The position numbers and the translations under genes are program-made. Shown piece by piece: positions 1 to 11,555 of a DNA stretch of 64,000 bases; the stretch's first letter is position 1; the number at the start of each line of letters is the position of its first letter. The notes beneath the pieces were generated by a model, which worked only from the letters and a program-made list of their open reading frames with translations, did no database searches and was not told the origin of the DNA. The DNA is taken from assembly GCA_013398615.1 (NCBI GenBank), contig VZSR01000680.1, forward strand, positions 1,789,726 to 1,853,725. The letters are read 5' to 3'. This DNA is from Brachypodius melanocephalos (Eukaryota; Chordata; Aves; Passeriformes; Pycnonotidae).

Positions 1-24
1 TAATAATTCTGTGATTCTGTGTTA
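1..24 (+). repeat. possible CR1 3' tail cut by the window edge
   Basis: The first bases contain two copies of an attctgtg-like 8-mer, which is how avian CR1 elements end. The body of the element would lie before the window, so this is only a suggestion. Confidence 0.35.
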
Positions 25-224
25 TTTCAGGCTATAATCCATGTAGGTATGCAGTGCATTTGAAGAGGCCTGCCACTGAGAGTTTTTAACAAAATTAATC
101 AGCACAGACCAAAAAGGAAGGTCCTTGCTTAGCTAAACAGTCACCTAAAATATTGACGAAGGAGGACAAGTCTAAATGTTGTTTTTAAAATAAACAGTCA
201 TTTGCAAATTTGAGGAGTGGTCTG

Positions 225-1205
225 TGCTAAGATCTACTCTCTTCAATGTACTAATAAATAACCTAGAAGCAGATGTGAACATTGAGATTAAAAGTTTGGA
301 AGATACTAACTTATTCAGGATGGAGAGAAGAAGAGAAAGTTCTATAAGCTCTTCTTTACCATCTCCTAAATGACCAGGCAATAAAATGGCAGCTGAAATT
401 CAGAGTAAATAAATGTGAAATCAAACACATGGCAAAACCAACTCTGGAGTCACATAAAACTGAACCAGCTGTTCCCATTCAAGAACAAGATTCTGAGGTT
501 ATGATCTTTAGTTCTATAAAACATTGATTCATTGCTTAGTGACAGTCATAAAACCAAATCAACTGTCAGGCATTTTCAAGACTGAAAACAAAACAGAGAA
601 CACCATTACACCACCATATACCTTTATAGTTCCATCATGGGTTTTTTTGGATATTGTGCAAGTTCTGATCCCTTGATCTCAAAAAGGAGTGTACTAGAAC
701 TTGAAAATATTCAGAGAAGGCAAAAAAGGTAACACAAAAGTATGGGGTTTCTCTATTAAGGATGGATTACTAGGCTAGCCATTTTTAAGTCAGAAAAGGG
801 TGATTTGGAGGGCTGATAAGAAATTCTGGCTTTCATGGGGATAGTTGATGCAGGTCAGCTGTTCACTGTTTCTTTTCATAGGAAAGCTAAGGACCATTGA
901 AAGAAGCTGACTTCAGAACAAACACAATATGGCAGCTCTTTATGCAAAGAGTAGTAGCCCCACGTAGAGTAGTAGCAGATGCTCATATTTATGTGAATTT
1001 TAGGGGGAAGTGGACAAACACTTAGAAGTAGAGTCCACTAAAGATTACTAACCAGAAAAGAATCCAGGTTTCGTGTGGCCTGCATTTAACTGGAAACTGA
1101 GGGACTTCTGAAGGAAAAGTCTGGGTTTTTTCTCTGTTGCTCTTCACTGAGCATCCACTTATGGCTACTGGTAGAAAAAAGATACCAGTCTAAATGGCTC
1201 CCTGG
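225..1205 (+). repeat. ancient CR1/L3-type LINE, decayed 3' portion
   Basis: The segment follows, in order, landmarks of the 3' part of old amniote CR1/L3-like LINEs. These are an 'ataaaatggcagctgaaatt' motif near 382, a 'ctcaaaaaggag' block near 678, a 'ttcagagaaggcaaaaaagg' block near 710, and a final 'ggtagaaaaaagatacca' block near 1170. These correspond to the end of the reverse transcriptase region and the 3' UTR. It has many substitutions and indels and no open frame of useful length, so it is a fossil. The family was recognised from memory; the exact subfamily is not determined. Confidence 0.75.
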
Positions 1206-4200
1206 CTTGAATTCCTGTTCCTAAGAAATGTAAATAAAGTGTTTCTTTTTTAAAAACAATGAAGACTGAAATCACACAATTCAAGACCAAAACCACCTGT
1301 TAGGGGCATGTGGTGTGCTATATTATTAGACTGTTTAGATATCCAAGCAAGAATTTAGAGCTGATATTTTCATGAAATATGAAGGGACTTGGTGACTTCC
1401 AAAATGACTTAAAAGGGTTTAATGGCTTCCAAATCTGACCAAATTGCAGTCTGGTTTAGCCATTTCATTGTATTTGTTGTCCTTGAAAACTGGGGCATAA
1501 AAAACTATAGAGACAATATCAGAGTATTGATCACAGTAAAAATTACATTGACTTTGGCACTTTAATTAGGGATTTATGTCTTCTGTTATTTTTTTAAGGT
1601 TGTTGATCTGCCATACATATTTTCAATATAGTGTGAGTAGAACCTCATGTTTCTGTTTTAAAAGCCTGGTATGAGAAAAAGGAGTTCAAAAGCAGTTGAT
1701 GTAAATTGTGATTTTCCAGGAAAAATGAGTGTTCCATAGATGTATGATGTTGTTCACTCAAGCAGAATAGTGCTTTCCTCATTTGCTGACTCATTGGGGC
1801 TTCTATAACACTCCAGAATGGGAAACCCTTTTGGAGGGTTATTTCTGAAGAACCAACTCAGGCTGGGGCTTTTTTGTTTCAGCTAAAACTCAACAAAAAT
1901 TATGTGGTTCCTTAAGGCATATATTTCTTAAAACGACCCAGCTTAAAATCTCCAAGAATATTGCTGTACAAGATTATTATAATACTTTCAAATGCTTCAT
2001 CTGAGAATTTATGTATGAATGGGCATTCCCAAAGCATATGTGTTAGATTAACATTCAGTCCACCACAGCACAATGCAGTTTCCTTTAATGGGTTCCAGGG
2101 ATTTAAGAAAAGTATATTTTACATTATTACCTTCAGCTGAGTTCTATTAACAGTAATTAATCCTCTTTTTTTTTTGTTCAACTTCATGAGATTTATGCAA
2201 GTTTAGGATTTTGAAAATGATATTGTTATATTAGCTTAAAGCTACTAATGAAGGGATAAATAGGGAAATCACTCTTCACTGTCTATTCAATGAGAATTCC
2301 CCATCTATCCAGATGCTATCCTGCTGTCCATCATTAACATACCAACTTAATTCACAATTAAATGAGGTTTATAGCTGGCACCCTAGGATGCTGAATTCAC
2401 TTAAAGACTCCTGCTGACTGGCTATGAAATTCATGTAATTTTATATATGTACAAGTATATGTTATATCTAGCAATACAGTACAGCATTTCTGACAAAATT
2501 AGGAGCTTTCTTACTACACTAATTCTTTCTGCTTATATTATTTGTTGTTTGCAGTATATATTGACCCCTAATGATGATGACAATAATAACATTCTGTGAA
2601 GATAGCAAAGCACTTTAGTTCTTAATGTCAGACTAACGTGTAATGAAATAATACCATGTTGCATGTGACAGCCTATTTCTTGGTCTGACTATCTAGTAAA
2701 TAAAAAAGTGCGAGAACTCAAAATTTTTAAGTTGAAATAAGAGCATTTTTGAAGCTTGGAGTGAAGGAGGGAACATTCACTAAGAATTTTGCTCCAAACA
2801 TCAGTGCATCTAAGACTCAAGTCTAAATTAGAAGCAGCATAGATCATAATTTTGTTATTTTATTTTTTCTCATCCTTTAGCTATAATAAGCAATGGTAGT
2901 AGCCATTTTGCAGGACGGCATTTTGATTTTTTTTTCTATTCTAGCACATTAGTTGAATCCTCAGACAGATTGCATCACTTCCTGTGTATTGGGCATTCAT
3001 TCATTCCTTCAGACAAGTTTTCCTGTTCAGTTAAGAGCACTGTACTTTGGAGCTGCACTTGTGTTTAAATTCCTGCTGCAGTGGAGATTTGTTTGCTGAA
3101 GTAACATATGCCACTTTTGACATAACCAAACCATTTCTGTCTTGCCAACAGATGATATGTGTTTGGATTCAGGCAAATTGCCAAAGAGGCTCCACTATAT
3201 TACCTTTCTTGTACTGTTTAAATGCTGCCCTGAACACATCAGAGGGGCTAGGCAAATCTGTTTGAAATTTATATTCTAAAAGGGCTGTAAAGAGCTGGTT
3301 TAGGAGCAATGAAAATTTTAGTCTAGAGAAGAAATTGCATTCCCTTGTTTTCTTTGCCCCACAGGAGAGATTGGAGACCTGTGCCTGTGTGGATATTTAT
3401 TAAAATGAACTGAATGTAGTCTGAGAATTTTATTTCTGATAAGCATAGCAGATTTATTTTCCCTGTTCCTCACTGGGAAGCCAAACTGGATGTTTAGAAG
3501 GAGACACAGTTGGTATAAACAAAAACATTTCTTTTGAGGTGTTTTGGTCTGTTTTTTCTTTGCTTTGTACTTCAGGAAGTCTGGGAGAACAGTAAGAATG
3601 TGATGATGCTTTTTCATTCTTATGGTAATCTCAGTGTTAATTTCCATAATGAATTTATTGTACACCTCATCACTAATCATAACTACTAGTAATGCTTTGA
3701 GCACTCAGGATGCTGCAAAGCCAGACATAGCATTCCTCCCTAAATATTGAAGAGGAGACATTCTGAGCTTGAGAGAGCCCTTGGGGCACTTCTTTGAGAC
3801 CCTGAAATATCCTCCAAGAAAGTTTGGTAAAAACGTAATGTCCTTACTCACATGTTCTGTGCAATTGTTACAAGAAGATGGCAGTTTGCTTCTCTCCATT
3901 TCACGTGCATTGTTAAGCCTTCTGAGCTCTTCTGTTTGGAGACTTTATATGAATCCAACACAGAAACCAGGGATTAGATGAACAGAAAAATTATAGAATA
4001 GTTTTGAAACAACACAAAGATGACTCCATGTTAGAATTTGGGTGCAGCTTCTGATTGCACTGAGTGAAAAATTCCCATTGATTCTCTTTTAAGTGAAAAA
4101 CTTGATTTCTTGGTGAAAGTTAATTTTAAGTGCCATCTCCCCTTCTCCTGAGCTGATGCTTCCAAAGGGATATAAGGGGTATATACCTTCCATAAAGACC

Positions 4201-7200
4201 AGTGGCTGAGGCTGCCACAATACATCACAGTATGCCAAAGACCTCTCTAACAGGAAGGGGAGTCAGAGTCTCTGGTGTTACCTGTCAGAATAATTATAAT
4301 GAGTAATGGGTCTAGTGACAAAAAGTGATCTGGAAAGCAAAAATGGGATCTCACTGTTTAAAACCTTTCTCTTCAAAACCAGTGCATTTCAATGGCATGA
4401 TTCAAATCGTGGATCTTGATATTCACAAGACTGTGAAATCAAGAGTAAAAAGAAGTTGCATGTTAAAATAATGATTATATGGTTAGTTAGTATATGCATA
4501 CATATTAACTGCCTGCTAGTTTTCATTTGATTTGAAGGGCAGGGTATGTCTGAAGTAATCTCTACAGCAGAAAATGCTTCATATAACTTGGATTAGATCC
4601 TATTTCCTATGAGGTAAGGAGAATTTTGCAGTAGATTTCAATGGACCCAAGTTCTTATATAGTCATTTGAGACAATGCAAAGAAAATGAAAAAAGGCCCC
4701 ACTGTTTTTCTTAGTCACAATTAGCACCAGGGCTAATGACTAAAATGAAATACAAGGAAATGGATAATAATGCTCACAAAATACTATCCCTGGGAGCATG
4801 CCAGAATTTGTATGTGCAATTACATTGTTTCATTGTGTTGTAGGGAAAAAGCCTTATAAATTTGAAGTAAACATTTCTAACGGAGCACAAATGATAATAT
4901 CTTGGTTAAATCATTGGCCAATAGTGAGTGCTAGCTGGCACTTTCAACCAGGTGAAATGCATTGAGAATTGTTAGTTGGCTTCAGTGGTCCCTGGACTAA
5001 GCTTAAATGTAAATGTGCAGAACTGTCTCCATTATTTGTCATTTGATAATTTTATATTTTAAAGACTAGACTTCAAACTAAGTATTTGTGTTTTAACACA
5101 GTGTTTTAACCCTGTGGGCAGGAGGTATTTCTGTTTATTCATTTAGTGCAACCATAATATAGTTAGCTCAGTCTTTCTACCCTTGAAATTAATGGCAACA
5201 TTGCTGCTGATTCCAGCAGCAAAAGCAAATCTACGTCATAACTAACTGCAATTCCCCTCACTTCTCCTTCCCTCTCCAAATATTGTGTTTATTGGAGAAA
5301 ATGAATTTTGAAAGGTTCTTTAACTAGTGACCTGCTGAAAGACATTTAACTCCTTAAATTTAGTTTTCAAATGTCAGATCTTAAGAAACAAAAGGCACTG
5401 ACTAATGTACTTCTCTTTTCAATTTGTGCTTATGCTGAATCCGTGGTTAGAAGGGAGATATTTACATGGCACTTGGTATGTTACAAACACCAAGGTCTTT
5501 TAGAAATACCTGTATTAGACTAATTTCCCTGCTCAAACGTGTCCTCTGTGCTTTGCCTGGTACCTTTTAAAGCTTATTCTCATACAATGAAATGAAACAG
5601 CCCAGTGAAACAGGCTGTTGTCAGATCCCACATGATGAATTGTAACTTCAGGCATCTCTCTGTAAATCTCTCTGCTAACCTGTTCCCAATTAGTGACATC
5701 TGGGACCAGATTTTCTTGTATTTGAAGCAGAGGCTGTAAGAAGTTTCTACTCTGAAAAAAAAAGGCATAAAAAGGAGATGGGAAATGTAATAACAGAAAG
5801 AACTTTAAATGCAAGTCCTTTATATGATTTTACAAGCAGTGTCAAATATTTTTAAGTATTACATCTCAGTGTAGTGCATTATACCATGAAGAGTTAAAGG
5901 TCTGACAATACAGTGATTGGTGTTACTCCAAGTCTAAGTTTCAAACTTTAAAACTAATTTTTTTAATAGAGAGATGAACTACAATATCTTTGAGGATGCA
6001 CTAATAAACTTCCTGCCTTAAATATAGAAATTTGTAGGATCCTGCACCTCCTCTTTTCCCCAAGAGCTGGCAATTCTCTTCTGTTGCAAATTCTCACAAA
6101 TTTTGATGAAAAGAGTGGAGATATGAGGATTTACATGAGCCATGAGATTGAGAATCTTGACATATAGATATTTGTGCTTCCAGTGCATTTTTGGTTATGA
6201 TATCACTTTTGTTTTTCTTTATGCCACGGATGAGTTTTTAAGCTCTGTATCTGTTCAGTCTTCCCCTGAAATTATGGTTGGAATGTAGGAGTCTGAAGGC
6301 AAAACCATGGAACTTGCTGAAGTGTACAAAAGGTCCTTTAAACAAGAATTTTTCATTTTGAGAGACACTGAACATTAACCTCCTGAGCTTTTCAGCTCAA
6401 ATTGGGGATATGTTGAAGCAAGAACCAGGCCAGCATAACAATGTATGCATAGATACATAAATAAACAAAAAAAGTAAATGAAACATATGCTCAAACTTGG
6501 CCCTTTTGTGGTGTTTCATTAGTAATTACGGGTGCTTTTCACAGGCATTAGGGTCAGAAGAGAAGGTGGTTGTGTTTGTCCCAGAAAACACATACCCTGC
6601 TCTTGAGATAAATAAGAGTGCCCAGCCAATTCAATATCTAAATGTAATTATCCATGCTATAGTGACAGTTCCAGTTCCATGTTGCAAAGTGAAAAATGTG
6701 TATTCCTTTGCTGAGTCCTCTGAAGTAGAGAGGAGCACTGTGAAAATAAAATACAACTTGGGTGGTACATAGGAATGCCAAAGCCAAACTTAGTACAAAC
6801 ACACAAAAATGAGAGCCAGACAAACTCACATTGCCTGAGCATTTTCTTATATTCTAAATAAATTTTGAAAGAATACACATTTTGAAGGTTTTGCTGTGGG
6901 ACAGACACAGATAGAGAGGAATCATTGTGTGTGCATTCTGGTTCTCAAGGGCTCATAATACAGAACTTAAAATTGCTGCAGGCTGATGTGTGTGTTGCTT
7001 ATCTGTGTATGTCCTTGGAGGACTGCAGGGAAGAGAGACCCAAAGCACTCATCAAATCGAGTGTAAAGGGGAAGAAAGGGTAAAACCCCCAAAGAATAGC
7101 AGGTATGAAACAGAAACATCAGCCTGAGGTGGAAGCAAAGTACAAATTGTTGTTCTTTAGCCCTGTCTTAAGTGGAAGCTTCATAGATTGACTGTTCATA

Positions 7201-8645
7201 GACAGGACAGAAGTTTTATCTAGGACTTACCAGTTTAAAAAAATGTTGGAAGAGGTATTTTGACATTCCTCTCTCATCATATGTCTGGATGGAAGGGTGA
7301 TGTGGGATATAACACTGTAGGAAGGCATTAGAAAATGCTGTGAATATTCACAATAAGCTTGAAAATGAATATTATGCTGAAAGCATTATAAAGGGTGTCT
7401 TCCCTCATGAAGAAGATGAATATGGGATACACTTGCCTGAGATATAAACACACTCTTGTGTATGTTCTCCATAAAAGCAAGTTCTGAAGAGAAATTGAAT
7501 GCTAAGACTGCTAGCTCTTAAAAAAGAGCAGTCATTGCCTCCTTCACAGGATAAATAAACTCAGAATAGAAGGAGGAAATTTTCTTTTTTTTCTTTTGAA
7601 AATCTACATATGATTGACATATGAAAGCAATGCTGACATTACTCTTTGGGTCCTCTTCCTCAATGTTGAGTTGAAGAGAAATCTGGCAGTGACAACTCCA
7701 GCATGATTTTTTTTTTACTAGAAACAGAACAGCAAACCAGAAGAGAATTTACAGACATTTCTAGCAAGGCTGGCTTTACTAAGAAAGGAAACGGCTCACT
7801 GTGACAGGCAGTGAAGTGAAAAAGAACCTCAGATTCTGTGAGCTGTCAGAAAATACAGAAGGAGGCATGAACAGCATGTGTGTGAAAAAGATTCTTTTGA
7901 CCCGCGATGGAGTCTGGGAAATGCTGGCTTCAGAAATCATAGTGAAAGACTACAGTTCTCAACATGCATTTTGGAAAATGAAAAACATGAGGGGACTTTT
8001 TTTTTTTTTAAAAGGACACTTTATATAACCCAGTTCAATAAAGAATTTAAGGGCATATATAAATTAAGGTGTGTGAGTAATGGCAGTGAAGTTAATAAGG
8101 CTGTTAAATAATGATGAAGTGTTTGGCTGTATTGAAATCAGGCTACATACCATCCCATGGGAACAAGTCTTACAGCACTCCAACAGAAATATTGCCAGTT
8201 TCTTCAGTGGCAGTTCCTTGCAAAGTTAAAGCTATTCTTAGCTTTGCTGCTTCACAGCAAACAGCCCCATTTCTTCCAGCTCTGATCAGAGCAGCCTTAC
8301 TTGAACATCTACTGTGAAACTTTACAGAGTTCAAAAGAAAAGCAGCTAGAAAGATTTTGCAAGGGAATACAGAGAGTTTAGTCAATGACCTCTAATGTGG
8401 ATCTGCATTCTGTGTGCTTAGCAGAGGACTCTAAGTATGGACCATCCTCACTATAACTCACAGAGACAACTCTCCACGGTCTTGTTGCACTATCACAACG
8501 TTGCTGAATTTTCTGTTCCACATTAAATTCAGTTCCTTGTGTCTTTTTTCCTATTTACAAAGTCATCTTTGTATTTGGATGGAAACAGGGAAACTGAATG
8601 GTTTGGTGTAGTAAATGGTCTGGAGTAGATGTATATTTAAATTGT
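1206..8645. other. upstream noncoding DNA, no gene recognised
   Basis: About 7.4 kb of AT-rich sequence. Open frames are short (about 130 codons at most), begin at arbitrary ATGs and show no domain, low-complexity signature or splice-consistent extension that I recognise. I looked for exons of RIBC2 and SMC1B, the upstream neighbours of FBLN1 in human, and saw none. No RNA gene or clear repeat was recognised, although old decayed repeats would be hard to see by eye. Confidence 0.6.
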
Positions 8646-9032
8646 AGAGTGGCCTGTGTTGAAGGGAACTTACAGCCCATCCCATTTCACCCCCTGTCAC
8701 AGGCAGGGACACTTTCCACTATCCCAGGCTCTGTCCAACTTGGTCTTGAACACTTTCAGGGATGGGGCAGCCACAGCTTCCCTGGGGACTGTGTGCCAGA
8801 GCTTCCCCACCCTCACAGCAGAGAATTTCTGTCTAATATCCAATCTAAACCTGCTTTCTGTCATTGAAACCATTCCCCTGTCACTCCAGGCCCTTGGAAA
8901 TAGTATCTCTCTATCTTTCTTCTAGGTTCCCTTCAGGTACTGGAAGGGGCTATCATGTCATCCCAGACCCTCTCCTCCAGGCTGGACAATCCCAATTCAC
9001 TTAGCCTTTCCTCACAGGCTATAAATCATCCT
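8646..9032 (-). repeat. CR1 LINE 3' fragment, antisense
   Basis: The reverse complement reads as a CR1 3' end. On the + strand it shows the usual antisense landmarks: 'cttgaacactttcaggga', 'ggggcagccacagcttccct', 'tgtgccagagcttcccca ccctcac', 'agagaatttctgtctaatat', 'ctcctccaggctggacaatc'. It is 5'-truncated, as is normal for CR1, and moderately diverged. Confidence 0.9.
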
Positions 9033-9469
9033 TAATTCTGATAGTTTCAGAAGATACAAAATAATATTCTTATATTTAACAGATTTTGTCTATTTTAGTG
9101 TATTTATAATGAAGTGTCAAACTTGGAGGCAGAATGTTTAATTGATGTTCATTTCATAAGCATGAGTTTCTTTTTTGGAAATAATAATGATTTTTTTTTA
9201 ATTTCTGTAAAACTGTTGGTGAAATCACTGGAATATGGAAGTCAACATAGGTGCTTTCATTTATAAAATGAAAATGAGAAGGTTTGTTTTACTCCAGGGT
9301 AAAAGTTTAGGCATAATTTATTATGCTAGTTTTGTCTTGAGGATTTGGCAAATTCTCAAGAAAAACAGCTTTCGTAATTGTACAAAGTCAGTTCAATGTG
9401 TAAGCAGTCTGGATCGAGGTCTTAGCAGAGGCAGAGCAGCTTCCTAGCCAACCTGGATTTTCCTTGTAG

Positions 9470-9550
9470 GGAAGAGTTAACAGCAGTATTGGCCCCACTG
9501 AAGTCAGTGGGAATTTTGCCAATGATTTCCATAGAGCCAAGCTTTCACTT
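9470..9550. repeat. candidate ancient amniote repeat fragment
   Basis: The phrase around 'ccccactgaagtcagtggga' followed by 'attttgccaatgatttccat' is a diverged 'tgaagtcaatggga ... attgacttcaatgg' pair. That near-inverted motif recurs in reptile and bird genomes as part of old interspersed repeats. It is too short to assign to a family. Confidence 0.4.
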
Positions 9551-10084
9551 GTCTTTAGCAGAGCTATTAAATACAGTATATTGCATAAACTGAGATGCAT
9601 AAAGGCACTTCTTTTTCTGGATTCATGTAAATGATTCTGCAAATGCTTTTCATACAACCTATCTGCTGTAGGAGAGTTAAGACACCATTTATACAGCCCC
9701 CAAAATAAACCTGTTTGAAAGAACTCTGTTTTCTGACTTGCAGTGCAACCATTACTGACATGGACAAGTTAGATCTTCATAATGACAGCCTGTATGTTTG
9801 TGGAATATTTCAGAAGTAGAGTACAAATTATGGAATAACTATCCAGCAAATGTCTAGATCTGCTATTGGGCTAAAAATGTGCCTGTCTGTACATTTCTGA
9901 GTTTGGAGAAAATATGAGAGCTATTCTGAACACTGATGTTACTGTAATACAGACTATATAGGATGCTGCTTTGAAACAGGGGAAATAGAAGTTAAGTTAA
10001 AATTGGCCCAAATTACTTTGTACCACAATCTTGGGAAGCTAATGGCCTAAAATTTATTGGCTTCTAACAACTAATTCTTATGCA

Positions 10085-10215
10085 CCTTGTTTAATTTTAG
10101 GGAGCTCAAAACATTTTACAAATCAGTTTGTGCCTATAGACAACATGAGGCACCAAGAGGTCCACTATTTGGCCAAAAGATACCTCAGAAGCCAGAGAGA
10201 ACAAGCTAGAAACAG
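10085..10215 (-). repeat. MIR-like SINE relic
   Basis: The segment resembles a diverged antisense MIR-type core: 'gctcaaaacattttacaaa', then 'acatgaggcaccaagaggtc', then 'tatttggccaaaagatac'. These correspond to the cactttacaaa, aactgaggcacagagaggt and cttgcccaaggtcac landmarks of MIR/CORE-SINE relics. Divergence is high, so the family call is tentative. Confidence 0.45.
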
Positions 10216-11398
10216 AATGTCTGTTAAAGTCTGCTCAAACTTGCTGTTTAGCAGGCCACATTTCTCCTGGATAATTAATTGCTAAATATTTAGGACTTTG
10301 AGGGTGTGGAGGGTCATTTTTGTGAGCAGCCTGGATGTTTTTTCTACCTCCTATTGGTGGAAGTTGCTGCTGTCTGTCTGTATGCCACATCCTATTTTCA
10401 TACATTCACTTGTGGGCTGTTCTTCCCTCTTGCAGGAATATCTCATGGACCCAATCCCAAACTCTATCTGAAAGAACAGCTGTGAGATCAAAGTCAAAAG
10501 AAATAAGAATGTGAGGAAGGAGCAGTCTGGAAAAGAAAGGGTTAGCTGTTCCAAGTTCTTTTAGCTGGAACCTAAACTTTGTTTCTTCCTCTGCTTCCAG
10601 AGCTCACCCAGGAGCTAAGAAAGGAATGACAGAGTAGTCCCTGACAGACAGAAAAGCTCGATGTTATCCAAAATTTAGAGCTCTCCAAAGACTCTGAGCC
10701 AGCCTCCTCATCCACACAGGATGGAGTATGTACAAACGAAACTGGCTCTCCTGAGAACCACAGGGCACAGGCAGCATGGAACATGAAGTTCACTCGATAT
10801 TTTTTGCAGCATTTTGCAGCTGTACACAGATCTTCTGACCCATTCACCCTTCCAATTAAAACCCGGTGTGTGCCAATTTCACACATACCAGGTATCAACC
10901 AGTTTCTGTGGAATTGTGCCAGAAAATATGGTAAGCTTGTCATATTTTTATTCTAAACAGTTTGCTACACTGCTATAAGGTTTAAATTCATGTTTATTGA
11001 GGTATCCTCTCATAGCCACTGCTCAGAATTGTGTCAGCATTTTGTAAATGCAAGCCACACTCCCTGTAAATAGTATTATTAACATGTGTTTGTAGAATCA
11101 GGCCACCAAGAATGATCTCGGGTTCCTGGGACAAAGACATTCAGCCCAAGGCTGTGAAGTCTAAAAGATGTGGTACATGAGCAAATAAAGTTTGAGAACC
11201 TCTGATAAGGAAACTGAGATTGAGGAAAAGAAACAGGCTGTCTGTGAAACTGGGGGAGAAGGAGGAAATGAGTATACATGAATTTGTTGCAGGGTTTTAT
11301 CAGTGTTCATACTCTTTCCACTGACTGCCTGCTTACATTATACTGTTTTAAATCACAGTTTCTAGTGGAAGGATAAAGGTTTTCTGGCAGGCTGGGAC

Positions 11399-11555
11399 TG
11401 TTTGCAGATGGGTGGGATGTGTTCTTGTTTATTAGAACTATGCAAAAAAGAATTGTAAATAATACAGCAAATTCATAAAACAATGAAGAAACAGCACTGA
11501 ATGGTGCAGGTCTTTGGTGACCACGAGGAAACATAGAAAACTACTCCTGGTTTGA
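11399..11555 (-). repeat. unclassified interspersed repeat, copy A
   Basis: The reverse complement of 11399-11522 matches 39962-40084 at roughly nine bases in ten over about 123 bp. Weaker similarity extends toward 11555. The unit contains an AATAAA hexamer in the 'ctaataaacaagaac' motif (reading the minus strand), as would fit an LTR or retroposon 3' region. I cannot name the family. The neighbouring minus-strand open frame (11307-11534) only reads through the repeat and is not a gene. Confidence 0.7.

Noticed and set aside
10572..10943. 123-codon minus-strand open frame upstream of FBLN1
   Set aside because: No recognisable domain, no splice-consistent continuation and no promoter feature. 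The length is within chance for 64 kb.
11221..11260. 'ggaaactgagattgagg' as a MIR relic
   Set aside because: The match is limited to one short motif with nothing collinear on either side.
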